A stretch of 36,718 nt of DNA, taken from the NCBI GenBank assembly GCA_039819885.1, contig JBCBRD010000004.1:1-36718 (forward strand), written 5' to 3'. Positions 26,180 through 34,565 of the stretch are shown here, piece after piece (the stretch's first letter is position 1; every line of letters starts with the position of its first letter). Position numbers and translations under genes: made by a program. The notes beneath the pieces were generated by a model. It did no database searches. It was not told the DNA's origin and saw only the letters and a program-made list of their open reading frames with translations. The DNA is from JBCBRD01 sp039819885 (GTDB lineage Bacteria > Pseudomonadota > Alphaproteobacteria > Rhizobiales > Hyphomicrobiaceae).

Positions 26180-27867
26180 GTGGTCTCAAATCCATGAAGC
26201 GCGCTGCGCGTTTCTGGTGGGAACGCATCATCAAACCAGTTTGCCAGATCAGACATGCCAGCCCGTTCCGTCAAACCGGGGTCGTTGAGGTTGCGCGTCA
26301 AATAACGCCAAAGGCGCGGAACATGCGCGAGGTACTGAGGCTTGCCATCCCGTTGTGACAACCGTGCAAAAATACCCAGAATTTTGGTGGCGCGTTGGGC
26401 TCCCATAACAACGTAGGAGGCCTTGAACGCGTCGAAGTAGAATTCAGCATCCCGAACTTGCGAGGCATAACGCTCAAGTAGGACCGGCTCATACTCTTCT
26501 GGCACATCCAGGCGCGCATCCTGGATCAGTGAAACAACATCATAAGCTGCCGGCCCTCGCACAGCATCTTGAAAGTCAATCAAGCCTGTGCCTTGCACGC
26601 CGGTGGCCTGGGGGCAATCAATGAGGTTGGGGGAATGGAAATCTCGCAATACCCAGTGATGGGGTTCCTCCGTGATTAGATCAAAAGGCTTGTCCCATGC
26701 CGCCAAAAAACGCGCTCTCATTTCGTCAGAAACAGCCGCGCCATGCGCCATCGGCCAGTACCAGTCCAAGAGCAGCTCAACTTCAATCGTAAGCGCCTCA
26801 CGATCGTAGTTTGGAAGCGGCACCCGACCTTCAAAGTCTGGCGAAGTGAGATGGGTGGGTGGGCGCACCGCACGAAGACGAGCCAGCACGTCAATGGCAT
26901 TTGACCAGAGCGGCAACAGGTCATGTCCGGACGCAACCAAGGATCCAAACACGCGTGGTCCAAAGTCCTCCAAGACCATCAACCCCGCATCAACGTCCAC
27001 GCCATGGATGGTCGGGACCGCAAGGCCTTCACTTCGCAGTGCATGCGCGACACCCAGAAACGAACGCATGTCCTCTGCAATATGTGCGATTTGGCTATAC
27101 GGCAGCCCCCGCTTGACCGGTGGCCCATCGGGCTGAGCAGGCCAATCCATGAGCAGCGCTGACACCGGGTGCGATGCCATGCCAGCCGCCTTCGCCTTTT
27201 CGCAGTCATCCAGAGTGCTGTCCGCGCCAAACCCGACACGTGGCACGATACGCGCGTACGTGCGCGACGAGGCATCTCCATGAAAATGCGCCAACTGGGG
27301 CGACATGTTCAACTGGGTCGATGTCGACAACACCAAGTCGAAAGCGGCCGTCAAGCGAGCCAGACGCGATATCGCATTGTCTGATGCTGAAACTTCGACC
27401 TGCCGTAAGTCGAAACCGGTCGTTGTTCCATCTGCATGGCTGCTAGGGGACGCATCAGACAGCACAATCTGAAACGTAAACGCAGGTAGTTCGCCGGATG
27501 CATTCTCCGGCCATTCAATAAGTGCAGCTCCTTCGTTCAGAGCCAGATCCAAGCCAAGCTCATGAACCTCAGCAGGCGCGCCAAGTCTATAAAGGTCGAA
27601 GTGCATAATCGGCACACGCACGTCTCGGTAGGCTTGTGCCAGTGTGAATGTGGGACTTGGGATATCGTCCAACCGCGGATCTGCGTCATCCATCCGCTCG
27701 CGCATAAGTGCCCGAATGAGCCCACGGGCAAATGTGCTCTTGCCAGCTCCCAGTTCGCCATGCAGTGCAATCAGATCACCGGGTCCAATCGCCAACGCAA
27801 ACACCTCGGCCAAGAGCAGAACGTCTTTTTCAGCCAGTTTGGAGAATGTGTGTCGCGTGTGAGCCAT
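26176..27867 (-). CDS. Fusion of TsaE (tRNA t6A ATPase) and AmgK-like sugar kinase
   Basis: The protein is 563 residues from the ATG at 27867, which has GAAGG upstream; an ATG at 27906 would add 13 residues. Residues 1-155 are TsaE: Walker A GELGAGKS (37-44), SPTFTLAQ, HFDLYRL and EWPE, the ATPase needed for threonylcarbamoyl-adenosine (t6A37) synthesis on tRNAs with TsaB and TsaD. Residues about 190-563 are an aminoglycoside-phosphotransferase-fold kinase with LRDFHSPNL (Asp409 the likely catalytic base) and DFQDA (metal-binding Asp431), like AmgK, which phosphorylates MurNAc/GlcNAc. Such fusions are known in Rhizobiales. It leads the murU-addB-addA operon. Confidence 0.9.
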   Translation of the reverse strand: MAHTRHTFSKLAEKDVLLLAEVFALAIGPGDLIALHGELGAGKSTFARGLIRALMRERMDDADPRLDDIPSPTFTLAQAYRDVRVPIMHFDLYRLGAPAEVHELGLDLALNEGAALIEWPENASGELPAFTFQIVLSDASPSSHADGTTTGFDLRQVEVSASDNAISRLARLTAAFDLVLSTSTQLNMSPQLAHFHGDASSRTYARIVPRVGFGADSTLDDCEKAKAAGMASHPVSALLMDWPAQPDGPPVKRGLPYSQIAHIAEDMRSFLGVAHALRSEGLAVPTIHGVDVDAGLMVLEDFGPRVFGSLVASGHDLLPLWSNAIDVLARLRAVRPPTHLTSPDFEGRVPLPNYDREALTIEVELLLDWYWPMAHGAAVSDEMRARFLAAWDKPFDLITEEPHHWVLRDFHSPNLIDCPQATGVQGTGLIDFQDAVRGPAAYDVVSLIQDARLDVPEEYEPVLLERYASQVRDAEFYFDAFKASYVVMGAQRATKILGIFARLSQRDGKPQYLAHVPRLWRYLTRNLNDPGLTERAGMSDLANWFDDAFPPETRSALHGFETT

Positions 27868-28071
27868 ACGGCCTTCAGATGGATCGATGGAGATTGAAAA
27901 AGGCATCAACGGGTTGTCCGATAACTCCGTATTCGGCGCAAGATAGAATCGAACTGCGACAGACCCGTGGAAAAGGCCACACAGCGAACCGCAGCCGAAT
28001 CTGAGGTTCTAGGACCATTTGCTGGACGTCCGGACAGAGGTCGCGAGGAACTTTGAGTTCAAAAACAAGGA

Positions 28072-30627
28072 TTAGTTGTTTGCAATGCGGGTGAGAGCTG
28101 AAGTACCGTCAACAATAGTGCGACCGCCAACGACTGCTTGCTCGTTTTTGTCCTGACCAACATCTAACCCAGCCCCATCTTCTGGCAAGCGCACGGTAAC
28201 ACGGGTACCCACACCCGGTGCGCTCTCCAGAACCATCCGGCCTCCGTGCAACTCAACGAGACTGCGCACGATCGATAGGCCAAGCCCCGCACCGCGGTGC
28301 TTCATGCCCCGGCTGTTGCTTTCGAAGCGATCAAACACCCTTTGCTGGGCATCTTTTGGAATACCAACGCCATGATCTTCAACCTGGAAGACCATGTCCC
28401 CAGCCTCACGCCAACACGTGATGAGGATAGAACCGCCTTCTTTCGAGAATCCAACGGCGTTCGACAGTAAGTTGTAAAGCACCTGGCGGATACGCGCTTC
28501 ATCGGCCTTGAACGTTGTCACATCGTCCGCAATTGCAATGTCCAACGTGAGTTTGGCGCGTACCGCACGCTCACGAACTCCCGACAAGATGCGTTCGAGA
28601 AGCGCCCGCACCTCGATCGTCGTCACGTCCAACTCAACTGATCCCGCATCAATCGTCGCGAGGTCCAGGATATCGTCGATAATTGCCAGCAATGTTTCTG
28701 ACGAGAAGCTGATGTCGTTCAGATACTCATGCTGCTTAGGATTTAGCGTCCCGATTGCGGGGCTGCCAAGCAGCTCACTAAAGCCGATAATGTTGGTGAG
28801 AGGTGTGCGCAGTTCGTAGGAAACGTGACCGATGAACTGGTTCTTCAGTTTGTCCCCGGCAACAAGCGCATCGTTGCGTTCCACGAGCGCACGTTCGTAG
28901 CGCTTTGAAACCGTAACATCTGCGAACGTCACCAAGGTTGCCCCATCGGGAAGTGGCGTCGTGGCGTAATCAACGACGGATTGATCATCGCGTACTTCTT
29001 GTCCGTCTGCACTTGAGCGCTGGTCGGAGATGGCCGTTACGATGGTTTTTAGATTGCGCCAACACGCCGAACTCGGAAAGCGCCCCTTGATGTTCGCAAT
29101 CAATCGCTCGATGTGTGGCTCGTCGCGCAGAAACGCATCGTCGAAACCCCAAATCAAAGCAAAAGCGCTGTTGTGCAGCTTCAGCCGTCCATCGGTCGCA
29201 AACACAGCGACCCCCTCTTTGAGGCTGTCGATCGTTTCGCTCTGCACACGGCCCAGGGCATTAAACTGGCTTTCGAGTGCTAAGCGCTCTGTCTCATCGA
29301 CGTAAAGATGCGTCACACCCCCATCGGGTCTCTGCTCAACGATCACGTGAACAATCTGACCACCAGGAATATGCCACCAATCATCCCGTTCGCTGCCGTC
29401 ATCAGGTTCACGTAGAAACTCAGACCGCCACTGCGGATAATTCACAACTTCCGGCAAGCGGCTATTGGCGCGCAACCTGTCGAGCACATCAGAATCGCTT
29501 GGTCCAGTGTTCAACCAAGCCGGTTCCAATCCCCAAAGTTCACGAAACGCCTCGTTGTAAAAGACAAGTTTCCGCTCGCGATTGTAAATCGAAACGGCGG
29601 TGGCAACACGGTCGAGCGTGCGGTCAAACGCTGCAACCTGCCGATCCAATTCCCCCTGCGCAGTCTCAAGGGCGGCAACGTCGATTGCAGCACCCGCTGC
29701 ACCGTCCTTAAGCCCGACAACAATCACGTCATGCGTTTTTTTCTCGCCGTTCAAGATCAGCGACAGACGCTTTCGAAACATTTTGCCTTCGCCCAGGCAC
29801 TTCACCACCGAGGCCCGTTGACGTTGCTCCAAGAGCTGCACTTGGCGCTCTATGGCCTCAATATCATTCTGGGCTTCAACGGCCTTCACATAAGAACTGT
29901 TCACCCACACGATCGCTCCCGAGTCATCCGTCAACCACGCCGGCATCGGAAGTGCGTTCAACAGTGCCCGGCTTGAGGCAATATCGCGTGCCAGGTTTTG
30001 ATGCTCATCGATGATGCGCGACACGTCTTTCTTATACCCTGCGATGTCGCGAATGCGGACAACGGCCCGCCCCCCAGCAGCTCGGCCATCTGCCTCCAAT
30101 GCTGATCCAACGCGCGTCTTGATGATCATGTTGAACGGGGAGCCCTTGCCCAACAATTCAGACAGCGCAGCCTTAAGGCTCGCAGCTGACCGCATGTCCA
30201 ACCAGTCGGCAAACCGCAGAAGTTGCTCTTCAGTTTCCGGAAGCCCAGGTACCTGCGAGAGGCTATGGCTGACAACCTGAAGGCGCGATGGATGGCCCCA
30301 GAACAAGAGCGTCTGCGGTTCTGCATTGACCACGGCTTCAATCATAGACAGCCGTTTGCGCAAATCTGTATTGGTGGCATTGGCCGCCTGCAGCGCCCGT
30401 CGTCCCGCTCTGAGCGCACGCCAGACAAAAACACAAGCCAAAATCCCACACCCTGCAACAAGCCCAATCAGCGCAATCCGCGACAAGCCAATCGTCCGCA
30501 TACCTTCGGGGCTGGCTTGCGACACGCCGAGCGTCAGGACCAGCGCACAGGCAATACTCGCAAGCAGCAACATCATCAGCTCGTTGCGGGTTGTGCGCGC
30601 CGTCGATTTCGAAACCGGTGATGTCAT
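28072..30627 (-). CDS. divL: DivL-like PAS-domain kinase with Tyr at the phosphoacceptor site
   Basis: The protein is 851 residues. Two membrane segments (about 17-36 and 48-68) are followed by several PAS-like regions (about 95-560), a dimerisation helix and an ATPase domain. The H-box reads HVSYELRTPL: the His of the usual SHELRTP is Tyr604 (codon 28816-28818). The rest of the kinase is intact: NLLSNAV (N box), VEDHGVGIP (G1), GAGLGLSIV (G2). A Tyr in this place is the hallmark of Caulobacter DivL, an essential cell-cycle regulator that works with DivK and CckA to control CtrA. It starts with AAGG upstream and lies between ahcY and the TsaE fusion. Orthology is inferred from architecture and the Tyr. 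Confidence 0.83.
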   Translation of the reverse strand: MTSPVSKSTARTTRNELMMLLLASIACALVLTLGVSQASPEGMRTIGLSRIALIGLVAGCGILACVFVWRALRAGRRALQAANATNTDLRKRLSMIEAVVNAEPQTLLFWGHPSRLQVVSHSLSQVPGLPETEEQLLRFADWLDMRSAASLKAALSELLGKGSPFNMIIKTRVGSALEADGRAAGGRAVVRIRDIAGYKKDVSRIIDEHQNLARDIASSRALLNALPMPAWLTDDSGAIVWVNSSYVKAVEAQNDIEAIERQVQLLEQRQRASVVKCLGEGKMFRKRLSLILNGEKKTHDVIVVGLKDGAAGAAIDVAALETAQGELDRQVAAFDRTLDRVATAVSIYNRERKLVFYNEAFRELWGLEPAWLNTGPSDSDVLDRLRANSRLPEVVNYPQWRSEFLREPDDGSERDDWWHIPGGQIVHVIVEQRPDGGVTHLYVDETERLALESQFNALGRVQSETIDSLKEGVAVFATDGRLKLHNSAFALIWGFDDAFLRDEPHIERLIANIKGRFPSSACWRNLKTIVTAISDQRSSADGQEVRDDQSVVDYATTPLPDGATLVTFADVTVSKRYERALVERNDALVAGDKLKNQFIGHVSYELRTPLTNIIGFSELLGSPAIGTLNPKQHEYLNDISFSSETLLAIIDDILDLATIDAGSVELDVTTIEVRALLERILSGVRERAVRAKLTLDIAIADDVTTFKADEARIRQVLYNLLSNAVGFSKEGGSILITCWREAGDMVFQVEDHGVGIPKDAQQRVFDRFESNSRGMKHRGAGLGLSIVRSLVELHGGRMVLESAPGVGTRVTVRLPEDGAGLDVGQDKNEQAVVGGRTIVDGTSALTRIANN

Positions 30628-30795
30628 TGCGCCTTGGTGGGTCCTATGCAGCGATGCGGCAGTGCGAACGCAAGGAACAGGAAGGCGCTTAAGGCCGGAC
30701 AGCGGGGAATCAGAGAAGAGCGAATCGTTAACGAAGTATGAATCGGCTGAGGCCTGCTGGCCAGAGCACCGCTGTCACAACGATGTGCCAACGAA

Positions 30796-30822
30796 AACGG
30801 GCACCCGTTGTGGGCGCCCGTT
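30796..30822 (-). terminator. Intrinsic terminator of ahcY
   Basis: On the minus strand, AACGGGCGCCC and GGGTGCCCGTT form an 11-pair stem (one G-U pair) with a five-base loop, ending in TTTT. It begins about 45 bases after the ahcY stop. Confidence 0.8.
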
Positions 30823-30868
30823 GGTTTGTTGCAAAAATTTCCAGCGCAGTTAGCGCGGAAAGCCGGCG

Positions 30869-32278
30869 TCAGTAGCGGTAATGCTCTGGCTTGTAAGGAC
30901 CTTCCTGCGGCAGATCGAGGTAAGTCGCCTGGTCTTCCGACATTTCAGTCAGCTTCACGCCGATTTTCTTGAGGTGAAGGCGGGCAACCTTCTCATCGAG
31001 ATGCTTCGGCAGCGTTGTGACTGTATCGGTGGTATATTCGCCCGTATCACGCTTCGTCCAAAGCTCGATCTGCGCCAGCGTTTGGTTTGTGAACGACGCA
31101 GACATAACGAAGGACGGGTGACCCATGGCGTTGCCAAGGTTCACAAGGCGACCTTCCGACAGCAGGATGATGCGTTTGCCATCAGCAAACTCGATCTCAT
31201 CGACTTGCGGCTTGATGTTGTCCCACTTCATATTCTTGAGACCTTCGACTTGGATCTCATTGTCAAAGTGGCCGATGTTACAAACAATCGCCCGGTCTTT
31301 CATTGCGCGCATATGATCGACGGTGATGATGTCTTTGTTGCCGGTCGCAGTACAGAAAATGTCGGCCATGGGAGCGGCATCTTCCATCGTGACGACTTCA
31401 TAGCCTTCCATGGCAGCTTGAAGTGCACAGATCGGGTCAATCTCGGAGACCATCACACGGCAACCGGCCTGGCGCAGCGATGCAGCCGAGCCTTTGCCGA
31501 CATCACCAAAGCCTGCAACCATGGCGACCTTGCCGGACATCATGACGTCCGTACCCCGACGGATGCCGTCAACAAGCGATTCGCGACAGCCATAAAGGTT
31601 GTCGAACTTCGATTTTGTAACAGAGTCATTGACGTTGATCGCTGGGAACAACAGCTTTCCATCGCGCGCGAGTTGATAAAGGCGGTTCACACCGGTCGTT
31701 GTTTCTTCCGAGACGCCACGGATGGCCTTGGCCAATTCAGCGAACCAGCCTGGCTTCTCTTCAAGCGTCTTTTTCAAGACTGCAAAGAAGTGCTCTTCTT
31801 CTTCAGAACCTGGCTTGTCGAGGAATGCGGTATCACCTTGCTCGGCGCGCAGACCCAGATGCACAAACATCGTGGCGTCGCCACCATCGTCCAGGATCAT
31901 GTTCGGCGTGCCGCCATCACCCCACTCCATGGCGCGGCGCGTGAACTCCCAGTATTCGCGCAGGCTCTCACCTTTATAGGCGAACACAGGAACACCGCGT
32001 TCTGCAACGGCAGCTGCGGCGTGATCTTGGGTTGAGTAGATGTTGCAAGAGACCCAGCGAACGTCAGCACCAAGAGCCGTCAGTGTCTCAATCAACACGG
32101 CAGTCTGGATCGTCATATGCAACGAACCCATGATCCGTGCGCCTTTGAGCGGCTGCGATTCGCCGTACTCTTCGCGCGTGGCCATCAGACCGGGCATTTC
32201 AGTTTCAGCAATGTTGATCTCTTTGCGGCCATAGCCTGCAAGTCCGATATCCGCGACGACGTAGTCTGTCTGGCCCAT
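30869..32278 (-). CDS. ahcY: S-adenosylhomocysteine hydrolase
   Basis: The protein is 469 residues from the ATG at 32278, which has AAAGGA 6 bases upstream; an upstream in-frame extension lacks such a site. It splits S-adenosylhomocysteine into adenosine and homocysteine, keeping the methyl cycle running. NAD-binding motif VAGFGDVGKGSAASL (about 254-268), substrate region LDDGGDATMFVH (129-140), and NVNDSVTKSKFDNLYGCRESL (about 215-235), with the Lys and Asp of the active site, are present. An insertion of roughly 40 residues (about 145-185) marks the usual bacterial/plant subtype. The C-terminal PEHYRY is typical and contributes to the cofactor pocket of the neighbouring subunit. It has its own promoter and terminator. 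Confidence 0.97.
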   Translation of the reverse strand: MGQTDYVVADIGLAGYGRKEINIAETEMPGLMATREEYGESQPLKGARIMGSLHMTIQTAVLIETLTALGADVRWVSCNIYSTQDHAAAAVAERGVPVFAYKGESLREYWEFTRRAMEWGDGGTPNMILDDGGDATMFVHLGLRAEQGDTAFLDKPGSEEEEHFFAVLKKTLEEKPGWFAELAKAIRGVSEETTTGVNRLYQLARDGKLLFPAINVNDSVTKSKFDNLYGCRESLVDGIRRGTDVMMSGKVAMVAGFGDVGKGSAASLRQAGCRVMVSEIDPICALQAAMEGYEVVTMEDAAPMADIFCTATGNKDIITVDHMRAMKDRAIVCNIGHFDNEIQVEGLKNMKWDNIKPQVDEIEFADGKRIILLSEGRLVNLGNAMGHPSFVMSASFTNQTLAQIELWTKRDTGEYTTDTVTTLPKHLDEKVARLHLKKIGVKLTEMSEDQATYLDLPQEGPYKPEHYRY

Positions 32279-32528
32279 TGTGTGTCCTTTGGTTGCTTTC
32301 TGATCGCGCATGCAAACGAAAGCTGGGGTTACGTTTTGATTTCGCAGCGCGGCTGATGCCGCTCTGCCCCTGCAATGGTTCAAATTGACCTGCAAATGTC
32401 CCGCAACGGCGTTGCGCGCCTGTTCGGTTTTCGGTCAAAAGGTTGCGGTCAGCCCCTCAGCAATGCGGCGAGGAAGTCCCGTACTAGAGCTGCAAGAGGT
32501 GACCTGAGCGCACTCTTAGAGCCGCACG
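32279..32528 (-). promoter_or_regulatory. Long ahcY leader, possible structured RNA
   Basis: If transcription begins about 7 bases after the predicted -10 box, the ahcY leader is about 250 bases. It contains a strong hairpin (minus-strand arms GCAGAGCGGC/GCCGCGCTGC with one mismatch, 32344-32367) and a GCAAC-GCC-GTTGC hairpin upstream of it. No SAH, SAM-I or SAM-II riboswitch consensus is recognisable. No open reading frame is convincing. Confidence 0.4.
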
Positions 32529-32534
32529 GCGCAC

Positions 32535-32563
32535 GTTATAGCGATCCAATCGCATGACCGCAA
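32535..32563 (-). promoter_or_regulatory. Putative sigma-70 promoter of ahcY
   Basis: On the minus strand a -35 box TTGCGG (32558-32563) and a -10 box TATAAC (32535-32540) are separated by exactly 17 bases. The -10 matches five of six consensus positions and the -35 the key TTG. Confidence 0.6.
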
Positions 32564-32567
32564 TAAC

Positions 32568-32587
32568 ATATAAACAAATCTTTATAT
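32568..32587. promoter_or_regulatory. Palindromic operator candidate upstream of the ahcY promoter
   Basis: ATATAAA-N6-TTTATAT is a perfect 7-bp inverted repeat ending five bases before the -35 box. From memory it resembles the AT-rich palindromes bound by SahR, the ArsR-type SAH-responsive regulator of methyl-cycle genes in Proteobacteria. No sahR gene is in the window, so the regulator is an inference. Confidence 0.5.
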
Positions 32588-32637
32588 CTGCCGTTGACCC
32601 ATCGTGGGGCTGGGAATTCGCGTCGGCAAGACTGCTA

Positions 32638-32666
32638 GAGCGTTTCGGACGTAGGTCGAAACGCTC
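32638..32666. repeat. Palindromic intergenic repeat 1
   Basis: GAGCGTTTCG (32638-32647) and CGAAACGCTC (32657-32666) are perfect 10-bp arms around a 9-base loop. A smaller ACCGC/GCGGT hairpin follows at 32671-32684. It resembles the dispersed short palindromes of Hyphomicrobiales. Confidence 0.7.
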
Positions 32667-32801
32667 CAAGACCGCGACTGCGGTCCGGCGTGAGCGCCGC
32701 ACCATGCTGGAAGCATGTCTTCGACATGGCGTAGGGCCAGGCCGGTTTTGCTGAAAGCAAACATGAAATGAGGCCGGTGAGGCCCGTGAGCGAAAAAAGC
32801 A

Positions 32802-32832
32802 AGATCGATTCCGCCTAAAGCGGAAACGATCT
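32802..32832. repeat. Palindromic intergenic repeat 2
   Basis: AGATCGATTCCGC and GCGGAAACGATCT are 13-base arms with one mismatch around a CTAAA loop. The core (GATCG, TTCCGC, CTAAAGCGGAA) is typical of a dispersed alphaproteobacterial repeat and marks the left border of an AT-rich segment. Confidence 0.7.
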
Positions 32833-32880
32833 AGTCAACACTTTCGGGTTTCGGCAGTTGCAATACGACTCTGGAGTAGA

Positions 32881-33015
32881 GACAGAGAAGTTAACAAGTA
32901 GTTACATCTGAATTTTCAATTTTATTAAAATAAAAGCATATAAATTGAATGGTTATTTCTCAAGAGAAGAAAAGAAAGGTCAAATTTACTTTCAATTTGC
33001 TGGAAACATGAAATA
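32881..33015. promoter_or_regulatory. AT-rich control region upstream of the TadG-like gene
   Basis: About 130 bases are strikingly A+T-rich against a GC-rich background. TTCAATTT occurs at 32915-32922 and 32991-32998, and its complement AAATTGAA at 32942-32949, giving one inverted pair and one direct pair. This could be the promoter and operator of the TadG-like gene, or a target for a xenogeneic silencer or MucR-type regulator. Confidence 0.5.
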
Positions 33016-33041
33016 AATGATCGAGATCAATTGCAGAAGCC

Positions 33042-34508
33042 GTGCCAAAACTGCGCAGGCTTGGGGCGAAGGTAATGGCGAAGATGACACCATCAAAAGA
33101 CATGAAGCCAAAAAGCAGTCGCGTTGGGCCAGGATCATTCTGTCAAAACCAACATGGCAGCATTGGTGCCTTAATCGGCCTAATGACGTTCATGTTGTTC
33201 ACGGTCACCGGCTTTGCCGTCGATTATGCACGCTGGCTCGACGCAAGAAGTGTCACGCGTAATGCAATCGACTCTGCGGTCCTGGCTGGCGCGCGGATGC
33301 TCCAAACCAACAGTCTTGATGTCGAAGCAGCCATGCAAGCGGCTCAAAACTACTATGACGAGAATACGCAAAAGCGCATCGACCTAGCCACGGACACCAT
33401 CAGTTTCAAGGTCACCGAGACAGGGACGGCGGTAACAGCTGAAGGCGAGGCAACGCTCAAAACACTCATCTTGAAGCTGGTTGGGATCGAAGAAGTGCCT
33501 TTGTTGAAACTGTCAGGCGCAGAGTTCTCCGAGGCCATTCTCGCCGTTGGAGCCAACGCCGAGCAAAGTCTTGAGATCGCATTGATGTTGGATGTCACCG
33601 GGTCAATGGACGGAGACAAGCTCGATAACATGAAGGCCGCCGCCAAGGACCTCATAGACATTGTGGTCTGGGAAGGAAGCGGCGCCCACACGTCCAGAGT
33701 CGCATTGGTGCCGTTCGCCACATCCGTGAAGCTGAACGAAGACATGTTCGACGAAGTGATCAAGGACGATTTTGAAGACAATGACGCGATTGTCTTCCCG
33801 CTCGGCACAGGTGCACCCACCACTTGGTTCAGAGCAGGACGGTGCGTGTCCGAGCGGACAGGTCCGCACGCCCACACTGAAAAGGCACCTGACAATGAAA
33901 ACAAGCGCTTCATGGGCGTCTTCAATCTCGACAATAGCTGCCGCCCAGCTGATGCGGAAGTGGTCCCGCTTACTTCAAACAAAGCCTTCCTCAAAAGCCA
34001 GATCGACAGCTTCGAAGCAGCCGGTGGTACGGCTGGCCACATCGGTACTGCTTGGGCCTGGTACATGCTGTCGCCAGAATGGGACGACTACGTTCCAGCA
34101 GCTAGCGCACCGCAAGGTTATGGCAAGCTGAACCAGTTGAACTCAGCCGGAAAGCCGCTTCTCCAGAAGATCGCTGTTTTGATGACAGACGGTGAGTACA
34201 ACGCAGAATATTGCGAGAACGGTGTACGTGCAAAACGCGACGGTAAAGAGAGCTTCACCGGGGACTGTTCGCCAGAAAATGGTCGCTCAGCAGACCAAGC
34301 CCGTGCCCTATGTGAGAACATGAAAGCCAAGGGCATCACGGTCTATTCAGTCGGCTTCCAGCTTCAAAGTGGTGGTGAGGCGGAGGACACGATGTCGATG
34401 TGCGCCACCTCCGAAGACCATGTCTATACCGCTCAGAACGGCACGCAGCTTCGCCAATCCTTCCGGGATATTGCCCTGAAGATCTCGGACATCTATCTCA
34501 GCAAGTAA
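33042..34508 (+). CDS. TadG-like von Willebrand factor A protein
   Basis: The protein is 488 residues from the GTG at 33042; ATGs at 33075 and 33084 are alternatives and no ribosome site settles the choice. A TadE/TadG-type N-terminus (NQHGSIGALIGLMTFMLFTV, then VDYARWLDARS and AIDSAVLAGARM) contains one membrane segment (about 40-60). A vWA domain follows, with the metal-ion site DVTGS (Asp184, Thr186, Ser188) and MTDGEYN later. TadG-like proteins belong to Flp/Tad pilus systems, but no other tad gene is here. It is convergent with ptsH and opposite to all neighbours, so it looks like an insertion into a conserved gene block. Cys-containing segments (RCVSERTG, NSCRPAD, DCSPENG, MCATSE) suggest disulfides in the envelope. 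Confidence 0.82.
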   Translation: MPKLRRLGAKVMAKMTPSKDMKPKSSRVGPGSFCQNQHGSIGALIGLMTFMLFTVTGFAVDYARWLDARSVTRNAIDSAVLAGARMLQTNSLDVEAAMQAAQNYYDENTQKRIDLATDTISFKVTETGTAVTAEGEATLKTLILKLVGIEEVPLLKLSGAEFSEAILAVGANAEQSLEIALMLDVTGSMDGDKLDNMKAAAKDLIDIVVWEGSGAHTSRVALVPFATSVKLNEDMFDEVIKDDFEDNDAIVFPLGTGAPTTWFRAGRCVSERTGPHAHTEKAPDNENKRFMGVFNLDNSCRPADAEVVPLTSNKAFLKSQIDSFEAAGGTAGHIGTAWAWYMLSPEWDDYVPAASAPQGYGKLNQLNSAGKPLLQKIAVLMTDGEYNAEYCENGVRAKRDGKESFTGDCSPENGRSADQARALCENMKAKGITVYSVGFQLQSGGEAEDTMSMCATSEDHVYTAQNGTQLRQSFRDIALKISDIYLSK

Positions 34509-34565
34509 TAGCGAAGTCTTTGCTCGACTGTCCCGAGATGGTGCTGGGCACATCAGACGTGAGCA

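Noticed and set aside
30881..32035. 384-codon plus-strand frame opposite ahcY
   Set aside because: It is an antisense shadow of a highly conserved gene, rich in His, Phe and Val with no recognisable family.
32370..32400. GGTTCAAAT sequence resembling a tRNA T-loop
   Set aside because: The flanking bases do not pair into a T-stem and no acceptor or anticodon arm can be built.
32279..32528. SAH or SAM-II riboswitch before ahcY
   Set aside because: The conserved core sequences of these riboswitches are not visible on the minus strand; only generic hairpins are.
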